A stretch of DNA of 32,378 bases from Akkermansiaceae bacterium (GTDB taxonomy: Bacteria; Verrucomicrobiota; Verrucomicrobiia; Verrucomicrobiales; Akkermansiaceae). Where the stretch lies: the NCBI GenBank assembly GCA_015062055.1, contig SUVK01000025.1, forward strand, positions 1 to 32,378, given 5' to 3'. Positions 7,085 to 14,241 of this stretch are shown one piece after another; position 1 is the first letter of the stretch, and each line of letters opens with the position of its first letter. Under the pieces are notes generated by a model, which was not told the origin of the DNA, did no database searches, and was given only the letters and a program-made list of their open reading frames with translations. The position numbers were made by a program, and so were the translations under genes.

Positions 7085-8866
7085 TTAATACTTGCCGTAG
7101 ATGGGGCCGAAGTTAGCGCAGGCGCGGAAGTCTGCACCTTCGGGGTCGGCGGTGCCGAACAAATCCCAAGCGGCGGGGCGGTATACCTTGTCCTCGGGTA
7201 CGTTGTGAGCATATACGGGGATGCGCAGCATGGAAGCCAGGGTGATGATGTCTGCGCCGATGTGGCCGTAGGTCCAAGCGCCGTGGTTAGCGCCCATATT
7301 GGCCATAACGGTGTATACATCCTTGAAACCGCCCTTGCCGGTGAGGCGGGGGGCAAACCAAGTGGTCGGCCAACCCGGGTCGGTGCGCTGGTCAAGCTTG
7401 TCGTTTACTTCCTGCGGCAGGTCGCAGGTCCAGCCTTCTACGATAGTCAGCACGGGGCCCTGACCCTTCACCAAGTTCATGCGAATCATGGTTACCGGTA
7501 CATTGCCCTTAGAGACGAAGTGCAGGGAGTAGCCACCGCCGCGGAAGTATTCGCGGTTAGCGGGGCACCACTCGGATGCACCCATCATTGCCTCGATGTC
7601 GGCCTGTGTGGTCTCGCCGGTCTTCTTCATGATGGGTGTGCCATCGGGGGCGGTGGAGTGCATGTTGCCGTCCAGGGCCGTAGAACCGGAGTTGATGAGG
7701 TGCATGATGCCGTCCTTGGCCAAGCCTTCCATGGTGTAGCCGGTGACACGTTTGACGGCAGCCGGGCTCCAGTAGGTGCGAATGTCGGAGAAGCAGGCGG
7801 CGCGGCCGGTAAGCTGGTGCAGCAGGAGCATGCAAACGCCGTTCATGGCGTCATTCTCCGTAGCAAAGGGAATTGCTTCGCGCGGACCGTTCCAGTCGAA
7901 AGTGCTGTTGAGCAGGGATTCTGCCATGTCGCCGTTCGGGTAGAAGTCTGTCCAGTGACGCTGCCCTTGGAAACCACCGCAAATGGCGTTGAAGCCCAAG
8001 CCTTCTTCCTCTCGGTCGATGGTCTTGAGGTAGGGGTTGCCGTGCATCATGTCGCGGAAGATGATGGTCATCAGGATGCTTTCGCGCAGCGTGCGCTCCT
8101 TCTCCTCGGGGGAGAGTACCAGGTCCGGGCGGTTGCGGTCCGGGCCAATCTTCACATACTTCTTGGCCCACTCCATGGCGAGGTCGAACTCTGCTTTGTC
8201 GTATATGCCCAGCTCCATGCGGCGGCGTACCTCGGTCATGTCAACCGGCTGTACGCGCATGCCCAAATAGGCCTCCCAGAAGGAGTGGTCGAGGATGGAG
8301 CCGGCAATGCCCATGGAGCAACCGCCGATGGACAGATAGCCCTTGCCGCGCAGTGTAGCCACGGTAAGACCCGCGCGTGCGAAACGCAGAATCTTTTCCG
8401 CTACGTCCTCGGGGATGCTGGTGTCGTCGGCATCCTGAACATCGTGGCCGTAGATGGAGAAAGCCGGCACGCCTTTTTGGGCATAGCCTGCGAGGGCTGC
8501 AGCCAAGTATACGGCGCCGGGGCGCTCGGTGCCGTTAAAGCCCCAAATGGCTTTGGGGGTGGTGGCATCAGTTTCAAAAGTCTCTGTAATGTAGCACCAG
8601 CAGGGGGTTACGATAAGGGAGCAGCCCACGTTGTTCTCTGCGAACTTCTGGTTGCAGGCAGCTGCCTCTGCAGGCCCGCCGATGGTGGTATCGGCTATCA
8701 CACACTTAACGGGTTGGCCGTTAGCGTGGGTAACATTGGCTTCAATCAAGGCTGCGGCAGCCTTGGCCATGTTCATAGTCTGGTCTTCCAGTGATTCACG
8801 AACGCCGAGACGACGACCGTCAATCGTCGGGCGTATGCCGATGGTCGGTAATGTGTCGTATTTCAT
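7085..8866 (-). CDS. fucI: L-fucose isomerase
   Basis: FucI converts L-fucose to L-fuculose (and D-arabinose to D-ribulose) using Mn2+ in the cytoplasm. The 593-residue protein aligns without gaps at the active site with the 591-residue E. coli enzyme. Metal ligands and catalytic residues fall at the same numbers: Glu337 in [10 protein letters not shown], Asp361 in FSDIRTYW and His528 in MGANHGAW. The N-terminal [19 protein letters not shown] and [12 protein letters not shown] are also family hallmarks. The start is ATG 8866, 26 bp after fucP, so fucP-fucI form one transcript, closed by the terminator at 7037-7070. No Shine-Dalgarno sequence precedes it. Confidence 0.97.
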   Translation of the reverse strand: MKYDTLPTIGIRPTIDGRRLGVRESLEDQTMNMAKAAAALIEANVTHANGQPVKCVIADTTIGGPAEAAACNQKFAENNVGCSLIVTPCWCYITETFETDATTPKAIWGFNGTERPGAVYLAAALAGYAQKGVPAFSIYGHDVQDADDTSIPEDVAEKILRFARAGLTVATLRGKGYLSIGGCSMGIAGSILDHSFWEAYLGMRVQPVDMTEVRRRMELGIYDKAEFDLAMEWAKKYVKIGPDRNRPDLVLSPEEKERTLRESILMTIIFRDMMHGNPYLKTIDREEEGLGFNAICGGFQGQRHWTDFYPNGDMAESLLNSTFDWNGPREAIPFATENDAMNGVCMLLLHQLTGRAACFSDIRTYWSPAAVKRVTGYTMEGLAKDGIMHLINSGSTALDGNMHSTAPDGTPIMKKTGETTQADIEAMMGASEWCPANREYFRGGGYSLHFVSKGNVPVTMIRMNLVKGQGPVLTIVEGWTCDLPQEVNDKLDQRTDPGWPTTWFAPRLTGKGGFKDVYTVMANMGANHGAWTYGHIGADIITLASMLRIPVYAHNVPEDKVYRPAAWDLFGTADPEGADFRACANFGPIYGKY

Positions 8867-8892
8867 ATACGTTTTGTTTTGGGGTTAAATGT

Positions 8893-10440
8893 TTATTTGT
8901 CGGATGAAGTGAGGGGTTTGCGGAACATTACGCTGTAGAGCAGTACCACAGCAAAGCAGATGACCGGTACAATGAACGAGGCTCGTACAGCCAAGTCTGA
9001 TGTCTTGAACTCGGTGTTCCAGGTGGTATCTGCCCCGGGAATCAAGCAGAACCAAATGCTTTGTGTGCTTTCGATAATGCTTCCCATCCATGGGGTAATA
9101 ATCGCACCACCCAAAATTGCCATAATAAGCCCGGCGGCACCCAGCTTGACAATGCGTTGGTTAAGTCCACCCAAGGCAATACCATATATGGTCGGGAACA
9201 TAAGGCTCATACCACCGGAAATCAGGATAAGGCAGATAACGTTAGCAGAGAACGGCAAACCTCCAATATGGAAAAGAACATCGCTTGGCAGATACATGGT
9301 GCCTGCGCAACATGCTATAGCAACAATTGCGAACAGACTCATCATGTCTGCAGGGTTGAACTTCTTCATGTAGTACGTAGCCACCCAACGACAAAGGATG
9401 AAGAGTATCAGGGAAATGACGTAATAGGTGGCTGCCACATCCGTGGATAATCCAAGCTGTACGCAGCAATATTTATTCAGCCAAGTCCATGCGGCAATCT
9501 GCACACCTACGTAGAAGAATTGCGCCACAACACCCATCCAGTAGCGAGGTAAATTCAGTAGCGCGCAAAGCATGCTCCGGTAGTTCTTAAGCAGCAGGGT
9601 AAAGACTACGGGGCCTACCATAACCACCAATAATTGGCATACCATATTTCCCCATATACCCGGGTCTTCTAAACCGTAGTTCATCGCTAACAAGAATCCC
9701 ACCGGTACAGCAATACACAAACCATATAAACCAATGAGTTTCGGCTTGCTGATGCCGGTTTTCATGGAGTCGTCCTGCTTGGGCATCTCGTATTGCTCCG
9801 AGCCGCCCTCCGGTGCTTTGTAGCGCACAAAGAAGAACCAGATGACTGCAGCCACGGCAATCAAACCTACATAGGGCACACAAACCCAGAATAGTTGAAT
9901 AGCTTTGCTGTTACCCTCCAAGTTAGCCAAAATGAGGTATTTAGCCAAGAAAATGCCGGCAAGCGAGCCCACCGGGTTGAAGGCTTGGGCAAAGTTAAGT
10001 CGGCGCACGGCGGTTTTCTCCGGCCCGAGAGAAAGTACATAGGGGTTGCAGCTGGTCTCCAATATGGAAAGACCACCTGCCAAAATGAAGATACCCAACA
10101 GGTAAAGGTCGAAACTCTGAGCAATACATGCCGGTATATAAATCAGCGCACCCAATATATAAAAACCTAAGCCTGCGAGTACGCCGGTTTTATATGAAAA
10201 TTCTTCCACCATCATGGCTGCAAAAACAGCCAATACGGCGTAGGCTCCATAGAACGAAATCTGCACACCGGCAGATTCTGAGGGCTTTATACCAAAAATG
10301 GCTTCAAAGGCCGGCACCAGGTTGTCCGTCATGTTATTCAACAGCCCCCACAGCGCAAAACACGCTACGAGCATGAAGAATACCGTGCGGAAACGCTTAG
10401 GCACCACGGGTGTCAAGTCTCCTTTAGTGTACTTACTCAT
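8893..10440 (-). CDS. fucP: L-fucose:H+ symporter (MFS)
   Basis: FucP brings L-fucose through the inner membrane with a proton. The 515-residue protein has about 12 membrane helices and the two acidic residues essential in E. coli FucP: Asp39 in LLNNMTDNLVP (E. coli Asp46) and Glu128 in SILETSCNPY (E. coli Glu135). Other family features are NFAQAFNPVGSLAG and IYGIALGGL. It is about 75 residues longer than E. coli FucP, mainly in the central loop (APEGGSEQYEMPKQDD) and later loops. It is the first gene of the fucP-fucI-GT-fucK cluster and its promoter lies immediately upstream. Specificity for fucose rather than glucose or galactose rests on these residues and on the adjacent fucI. Confidence 0.9.
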   Translation of the reverse strand: MSKYTKGDLTPVVPKRFRTVFFMLVACFALWGLLNNMTDNLVPAFEAIFGIKPSESAGVQISFYGAYAVLAVFAAMMVEEFSYKTGVLAGLGFYILGALIYIPACIAQSFDLYLLGIFILAGGLSILETSCNPYVLSLGPEKTAVRRLNFAQAFNPVGSLAGIFLAKYLILANLEGNSKAIQLFWVCVPYVGLIAVAAVIWFFFVRYKAPEGGSEQYEMPKQDDSMKTGISKPKLIGLYGLCIAVPVGFLLAMNYGLEDPGIWGNMVCQLLVVMVGPVVFTLLLKNYRSMLCALLNLPRYWMGVVAQFFYVGVQIAAWTWLNKYCCVQLGLSTDVAATYYVISLILFILCRWVATYYMKKFNPADMMSLFAIVAIACCAGTMYLPSDVLFHIGGLPFSANVICLILISGGMSLMFPTIYGIALGGLNQRIVKLGAAGLIMAILGGAIITPWMGSIIESTQSIWFCLIPGADTTWNTEFKTSDLAVRASFIVPVICFAVVLLYSVMFRKPLTSSDK

Positions 10441-10449
10441 ACTGAATAC

Positions 10450-10477
10450 AGGTTACCATCTTGTCTGCGTATGTCAA
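10450..10477 (-). promoter_or_regulatory. Candidate fucP promoter close to the start codon
   Basis: On the minus strand TTGACA (10477-10472) and TAACCT (10455-10450) are 16 bp apart. The -35 is perfect and the -10 poor. Only 9 nt separate the -10 from ATG 10440, so the mRNA would have almost no leader. Confidence 0.45.
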
Positions 10478-10516
10478 GAAAAAACAGCCACCGTGCGGAT
10501 AAATAAAGTAAAAGCC

Positions 10517-10545
10517 TTGATTTGATTCGGTAAATGAGTTATCAT
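10517..10545 (+). promoter_or_regulatory. Promoter of UDP-glucose dehydrogenase gene
   Basis: TTGATT at 10517-10522 and TATCAT at 10540-10545 are 17 bp apart, upstream of ATG 10577. The predicted leader is about 25 nt, with no Shine-Dalgarno sequence. It diverges from the fucP promoter in a 136-bp intergenic space. Confidence 0.6.
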
Positions 10546-10576
10546 GCCCTATCTCCTGTAAATTTTACATATCGAC

Positions 10577-11902
10577 ATGAATCTTGCTATCATTGGAACC
10601 GGTTATGTGGGGTTGACCACGGGTACGTGCTTTGCTGAGGTAGGGCATACCGTGGTGTGTGTGGATAATAATCAGGCGAAGGTAGAGGCTTTGCTTGAGG
10701 GGAAAGTGCCCATTTATGAACCGGATTTGGAAGAACTCATTCTCTCCAATGTGTCAGCCGGGCGTTTGTCTTTTACTACCAATTTGGCAGATGCGGTGGC
10801 AACGTGCGATATTATCTTCATTGCAGTGCCTACCCCCCCACATGAAGACGGCTCTGTTGATTTATCGTATATAGAGGCCGTTTCTCATGAGATAGCAGAT
10901 GTTCTTACCCCCGAGATGGGCTACCGCATTATTGTCGATAAATCAACCGTGCCTGTCAGCACCGGTAGTAAGGTGTATCAGGTAATCTCTCGCTATGCCA
11001 AGGGGAATGTAGATGTCGATGTGGTGTCGAACCCCGAGTTCTTACGAGAAGGCAGTGCCGTGGCCGACCTTATGCACCCCGACCGCGTTGTCATCGGGGC
11101 GGATTCCCAGCGCGCTATGGACCTTATGAAGCGTGTTTATCAGCCCTTCAATGCACCTATTGTAGAGGTGGATTTGCACTCTGCAGAGTTGATTAAACAT
11201 GCCGCCAATTCATTTTTGGCGCTTAAGATTTCATACATCAATGCCGTATCGGCCGTGTGCGAAAAAGCCGGGGCCGATGTCGAATTGGTAGCGCAGGGTA
11301 TCGGGATGGATAAGCGCATATCCCGCCATTTCCTTAACGCCGGCTTGGGCTATGGCGGCTCTTGTTTCCCCAAAGATGTGAAGGGCTTTATCAATGTGGC
11401 AGATCAGCTCGGAGCCCCCATGAATATCTTGAAGGAGGTCGAAAATATCAATGAGCAACAGCTCGAACGCTTTATGAAGCGTCTGCGTAAAAAGCTTTGG
11501 GTGCTTCGTAAAAAACGCATTGCTGTGTGGGGCTTGGCATTTAAGCAGAATACGGATGACGTGCGCGAATCCGTAGCTATTAAACTTATCAAACGTTTGT
11601 GTGATGAAGGCGCCTATGTAACTGCGTATGACCCCAAAGCTGCCGAAACCGGTGCTTCCGCCTTGGTCGGGTACAATGTCACCATTGCAGAGGATATGTA
11701 CGAATGCACTCGCAATGCCGAGTTGCTGATTGTTGCAACGGAGTGGAAACAGTTTGCCATGGCCAACTTGGTTAAGGTGCGTGAGTTGATGCGCTTGCCT
11801 ATCATATTTGATGGCCGTAATCTTCTGCACGGCGAAAATGCTCTGCATGCCGGTTTTGAGTATCACTCCATCGGGCGTAAAACATTGCGCCCGCAAAAGT
11901 AA
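10577..11902 (+). CDS. ugd: UDP-glucose 6-dehydrogenase
   Basis: It oxidises UDP-glucose twice with NAD+ to UDP-glucuronate, a precursor for capsule and other surface polysaccharides. The 441-residue sequence has the N-terminal NAD site IGTGYVGLTTG at 6-16, VPTPPHEDGSVDLSYIE, SNPEFLREGSA at 151-161 (catalytic Glu region), Lys207 and Asn211 in ELIKHAANSFLA, and the thiolester-forming Cys263 in GYGGSCFPKD. The C-terminal UDP-binding domain has WGLAFKQNTDDVRES. Length and motifs match the TuaD/Ugd family. It stands alone: its own promoter is at 10517-10545 and a strong terminator follows at 11924-11968. Confidence 0.95.
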   Translation: MNLAIIGTGYVGLTTGTCFAEVGHTVVCVDNNQAKVEALLEGKVPIYEPDLEELILSNVSAGRLSFTTNLADAVATCDIIFIAVPTPPHEDGSVDLSYIEAVSHEIADVLTPEMGYRIIVDKSTVPVSTGSKVYQVISRYAKGNVDVDVVSNPEFLREGSAVADLMHPDRVVIGADSQRAMDLMKRVYQPFNAPIVEVDLHSAELIKHAANSFLALKISYINAVSAVCEKAGADVELVAQGIGMDKRISRHFLNAGLGYGGSCFPKDVKGFINVADQLGAPMNILKEVENINEQQLERFMKRLRKKLWVLRKKRIAVWGLAFKQNTDDVRESVAIKLIKRLCDEGAYVTAYDPKAAETGASALVGYNVTIAEDMYECTRNAELLIVATEWKQFAMANLVKVRELMRLPIIFDGRNLLHGENALHAGFEYHSIGRKTLRPQK

Positions 11903-11923
11903 GTTGTTTGCGGTTATTGAACC

Positions 11924-11968
11924 ACCAAAAAGCCCGAGGCAGCATTACCTGACCTCGGGCTTTTTGGT
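11924..11968. terminator. Bidirectional terminator between ugd and folE2
   Basis: A perfect 16-bp stem, ACCAAAAAGCCCGAGG (11924-11939) with its complement at 11953-11968, encloses a 13-nt loop. T5 follows the GC core on the plus side and the matching A5 serves the minus side, so it closes both ugd and the convergent folE2. Confidence 0.9.
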
Positions 11969-11989
11969 GTTGGTGTATTGGGGGAAAGT

Positions 11990-12790
11990 TTACTCAACGC
12001 TACGCTCGATACATGCGTAGGCGTTGTGGTTGTGTATGGATTCAAAGTTTTCGGCCTCGATTCGGTACCACGAAAAGGCATTATATCGCTCTGTGGCTAA
12101 AGCTACATTGCGTACCAAATCTTCCACAAATACGGGGTTTTCGTATGCTTTATCGGTTACATACTTCTCATCCGGACGCTTGAGCAGGCTGTATACCTGG
12201 CAGCTGGCACAGTCTTCTACCAAATCAATCAGGTCTTCAATCCACACGGCGGAACCGGAAAAACGGACAGAATAGGTGACTATGCCACGCTGGTTGTGGG
12301 CCCCATGCTCGCTCATAGCTTTAGAGCATGGGCAAAGCGTAGTCACCGGCACTTTGATAGTAAGGGTAAAAGTGCCCGGCTTGTTGCGCTCCGCGTCTAT
12401 CTCAAAGCGTACATCGTAATCCATCATGCCCTCCATGCCACTCACGGGGGCTTTCTTTAACCGGAAAAACGGGAAATCTATTTCCACCCTCGCTCGCTGT
12501 GCGGGTAATTTGCGCAGTAATCGAGAGGGCAGACGCACGGCAGAGTGCACATCCAAATAGCGACGGTGCTCGTGCAGCGCCTCAACAAATCGGCTCATGT
12601 GCGTGCCCTTGTACTCTTCCGGTAAATCCACCATCAAGGCCAGCGTTGCAACGGTAGATTGAGTGCGGTTCTCTTTATCGCTGACAATAATGGGGTAACG
12701 GACCCCGCGAATCCCCACCCTGTCAATGGATATTTGGCGGGTGTCTCGTTCGTTCTGGGTGTCCTTTAATTCTTTCATCTTGCTTTGCAA
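11990..12790 (-). CDS. folE2: GTP cyclohydrolase IB (FolE2), zinc-independent
   Basis: FolE2 converts GTP to 7,8-dihydroneopterin triphosphate, the first step of folate and queuosine synthesis. Unlike FolE (type IA), it does not need zinc and can use Mn2+ or other metals. The 266-residue protein has the hallmark VTTLCPCSKAMSEHGAHNQRG at about 149-169, with the catalytic Cys153 and metal-binding His residues. A conserved acidic region EDCASCQVYSLLKRPDEK comes later, and ENFESIHNHNAYA lies near the C-terminus. ATG 12790 or ATG 12778 could be the start; neither has a ribosome-binding site. It is the last gene of a same-strand run dksA-like/rpmG/rpsR/folE2. That context, with other zinc-free proteins, suggests a role in saving zinc, unless it is the genome's only cyclohydrolase. 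Confidence 0.93.
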   Translation of the reverse strand: MQSKMKELKDTQNERDTRQISIDRVGIRGVRYPIIVSDKENRTQSTVATLALMVDLPEEYKGTHMSRFVEALHEHRRYLDVHSAVRLPSRLLRKLPAQRARVEIDFPFFRLKKAPVSGMEGMMDYDVRFEIDAERNKPGTFTLTIKVPVTTLCPCSKAMSEHGAHNQRGIVTYSVRFSGSAVWIEDLIDLVEDCASCQVYSLLKRPDEKYVTDKAYENPVFVEDLVRNVALATERYNAFSWYRIEAENFESIHNHNAYACIERSVE

Positions 12791-12910
12791 GAATTGGAGG
12801 AGGCGTTATCCTGATAAAGCGGAGGGGAGATTGCAGGCATACGCGTACAAGCTCCCTCTAGGTATCAACGACAATTTGCCGTCGAGAACTCCTCCATAGT
12901 GAGTGTGAAA
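12791..12910. other. Intergenic space with imperfect hairpin between rpsR and folE2
   Basis: Read minus, GAGGGAG pairs imperfectly with a CTCCCCTC further on, around an inner TACGCGTA palindrome. A smaller CGAC/GTCG hairpin precedes it. There is no T run, so it is not a clear terminator. It could be a folE2 leader or a processing site. No convincing promoter or known riboswitch was recognised. Confidence 0.3.
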
Positions 12911-13156
12911 TCAGGGGAGCAGGTTCACGGCACGGGCGCGGCGAATCTCGCGCGTGATCTTGCGGTGCATCTTGGCAGATACTCCGGTCACACGGCGGGG
13001 AAGAATCTTGCCCGTCTCAGACGTGAACTTGGAAAGGAACTCGGGGTTGCACATATCAACGGCACCGGCGGGAATGTCAATGCGACGACGGGGCATTGTC
13101 TTGTTGCAGGTGCGGAAACGGATACGACGCTCAACGCTCTTGAATTCTGTAATCAT
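12911..13156 (-). CDS. rpsR: 30S ribosomal protein S18, form without zinc-binding cysteines
   Basis: S18 binds the platform of the 30S subunit next to S6. The 81-residue protein has the family core [27 protein letters not shown] near 49-75. The zinc-binding form carries CxxC near the N-terminus and a further Cys in TGTCAKHQ. Here these positions are not cysteines (RFRTCNKT and VDMC hold isolated Cys, and the later Cys is Ser in TGVSAKMH). This is therefore the C-minus type. The usual partners rpsF and rplI are not adjacent. It follows rpmG by 31 bp on the same strand. ATG 13156 has no Shine-Dalgarno sequence. Confidence 0.93.
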   Translation of the reverse strand: MITEFKSVERRIRFRTCNKTMPRRRIDIPAGAVDMCNPEFLSKFTSETGKILPRRVTGVSAKMHRKITREIRRARAVNLLP

Positions 13157-13187
13157 AATGTGTCAATTTTTACCGGTTTGCTGAGGA

Positions 13188-13361
13188 TTAGCGCATCTCG
13201 CGATGCAGCGTGCGGCGCTTCAGGTAGGGGTTAAACTTAACCTTCTCCAGACGGCCGGGGGTGCGCTGGCTCTTCTTGTTGCGAGTGGTGACATAGCGAG
13301 AGGGGGTCTTACCCTCTGCCTTAGCCTCGGTGCATTCCAGGATGATGATATCTCTAGGCAT
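13188..13361 (-). CDS. rpmG: 50S ribosomal protein L33, form without zinc ribbon
   Basis: This 57-residue protein starts [17 protein letters not shown] and ends [14 protein letters not shown]. The family signature [21 protein letters not shown] lies between, with its TTRNKK core at about 25-30. The zinc form has two CxxC pairs; here only one Cys (residue 10) remains and the second pair is replaced by NPYL, so it is the C-minus type. The start ATG 13361 and stop 13188-13190 are clear. It lies 38 bp after the dksA-like gene and 31 bp before rpsR and has its own promoter at 13392-13419. Confidence 0.93.
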   Translation of the reverse strand: MPRDIIILECTEAKAEGKTPSRYVTTRNKKSQRTPGRLEKVKFNPYLKRRTLHREMR

Positions 13362-13391
13362 AATTGTGATGTTGTTGACTTGCGGGCGCCT

Positions 13392-13419
13392 ATTCTACAC
13401 TATTCTTCGGATTCGTCAA
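13392..13419 (-). promoter_or_regulatory. Promoter of rpmG-rpsR
   Basis: Minus-strand TTGACG (13419-13414) and TAGAAT (13397-13392) are 16 bp apart. The -35 overlaps the last codons of the dksA-like gene. The predicted leader to ATG 13361 is about 25 nt, A/C-rich, without a Shine-Dalgarno sequence. Confidence 0.55.
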
Positions 13420-14014
13420 GCGAAAATACGTTTTCCATGTCATTTTGTAGCCCGGAAAAGCCTACATGGTCCGAATTTTTGGCTTTATAGTTGGCATAAG
13501 AGCCATATTTTTTCTCGAATTCCTCCTGACATTTTACCGTAAGACGGCAGAACGGACGTGCCTGAAGTCGCTTTTTGGGGATGGGATCAAGCGAAATTTC
13601 ACAAATTCCGTAAAACCCGCGGCGAATTCGTTCTAATGCTTCATCGATTTCAAAAAGTTGCTCGCGGTCTTTACCCAGTAAGCGGATGGTGAGGTCGCGT
13701 ACTTCGGCTTCGCTGCCGGCATCGCCGATGTGTTGCCCGGAAGAAGATGAGACATTAGAGGCGCCGCTGCGCAGGTGGTCTCGCGTTACATTTTGCATAT
13801 TCGGAAGCATTTTATCGCGCAGCTCCAACAGGGCTTTCTTTTGTTCTTCCAAAAATGCCGGCCACTCGGGGTCTGCTTTCAGCAGAGCCAATGTTTCTTT
13901 GAGTTTGGCCTTTCTTGCCTTTTCTTCGGGGGTAAGCACGTCTCTTGTGGTGCCGCTTTTCGGCTTTGTTGTGCCTTCTGCCGCTTTTTTTGTTGATTTC
14001 TTTGTCGTTGCCAT
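13400..14014 (-). CDS. DksA/TraR-family regulator with incomplete zinc finger
   Basis: DksA-type proteins bind the RNA polymerase secondary channel and, with ppGpp, adjust transcription of rRNA and amino-acid genes. From ATG 14014 the 204-residue product has a Lys/Thr-rich tail (1-25), a charged helical region (28-75), and a coiled-coil-like part containing GDAGSEAEVRDLTIRLLGKDREQLFEIDEALERI (97-130). The C-terminal finger region is GFYGICEISLDPIPKKRLQARPF, with the family core IPxxRLxARP. Where DksA has C-x2-C and C-x2-C, only Cys138 and Cys162 remain; the partner positions are Ser141 and Thr159, and Cys156 is out of register. Zinc binding is therefore doubtful, as in the zinc-independent DksA2 of Pseudomonas. 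The open frame extends upstream to 14122, but the Lys-rich MATTKKSTKK start fits better. It heads the rpmG-rpsR-folE2 run. Confidence 0.85.
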   Translation of the reverse strand: MATTKKSTKKAAEGTTKPKSGTTRDVLTPEEKARKAKLKETLALLKADPEWPAFLEEQKKALLELRDKMLPNMQNVTRDHLRSGASNVSSSSGQHIGDAGSEAEVRDLTIRLLGKDREQLFEIDEALERIRRGFYGICEISLDPIPKKRLQARPFCRLTVKCQEEFEKKYGSYANYKAKNSDHVGFSGLQNDMENVFSLDESEE

Positions 14015-14093
14015 ATTCTGTTGACGGAAATGAGAGCGATTGCAGACTAGAGCAGGGAAAGGATATAACAGCCACTGCCGGTCTGTCCACATG

Positions 14094-14122
14094 CTATTAT
14101 CACAAGAGGTGTCATAAAGCAA
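14094..14122 (-). promoter_or_regulatory. Promoter of the dksA-like gene
   Basis: Minus-strand TTGCTT (14122-14117) and TAATAG (14099-14094) are 17 bp apart, with a TGTGATAAT extended -10 overlapping. The leader would be about 75 nt. A GTTATA half-site lies within it near 14063-14070, but no full Zur-type palindrome was found. Confidence 0.5.
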
Positions 14123-14203
14123 GTAAAAATTGCGTTTATTTTATCGAGTAACGCGATTTTTTTGACAGTCTGCTACAAATGCAGCTGAAGCGCCGTTTTG
14201 AGG

Positions 14204-14233
14204 TTGCTTTTCCTCGTGTATTTGTGCTAGTAT
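14204..14233 (+). promoter_or_regulatory. malQ promoter next to the start codon
   Basis: TTGCTT (14204-14209), an 18-bp spacer and TAGTAT (14228-14233) with an extended-10 TGC in front. Only 8 nt separate the -10 from ATG 14242, predicting a leaderless or nearly leaderless mRNA. Confidence 0.5.
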
Positions 14234-14241
14234 TATAAGGT

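Noticed and set aside
6989..8794. A 601-codon plus-strand open frame
   Set aside because: It lies antisense to fucI, whose identity and active-site residues are certain. The frame is open only because of codon usage in fucI, and its product has no recognisable domain.
11231..11896. A 221-codon minus-strand open frame
   Set aside because: It is antisense to ugd, which is well supported.
12791..12910. Known riboswitch (for example folate or preQ1 class) before folE2
   Set aside because: The hairpins there do not match any consensus I can recall, so no class is claimed.
14015..14122. Longer start for the dksA-like gene
   Set aside because: The added 36 residues are unlike the family, would overlap the predicted promoter, and the Lys-rich start at 14014 fits better.
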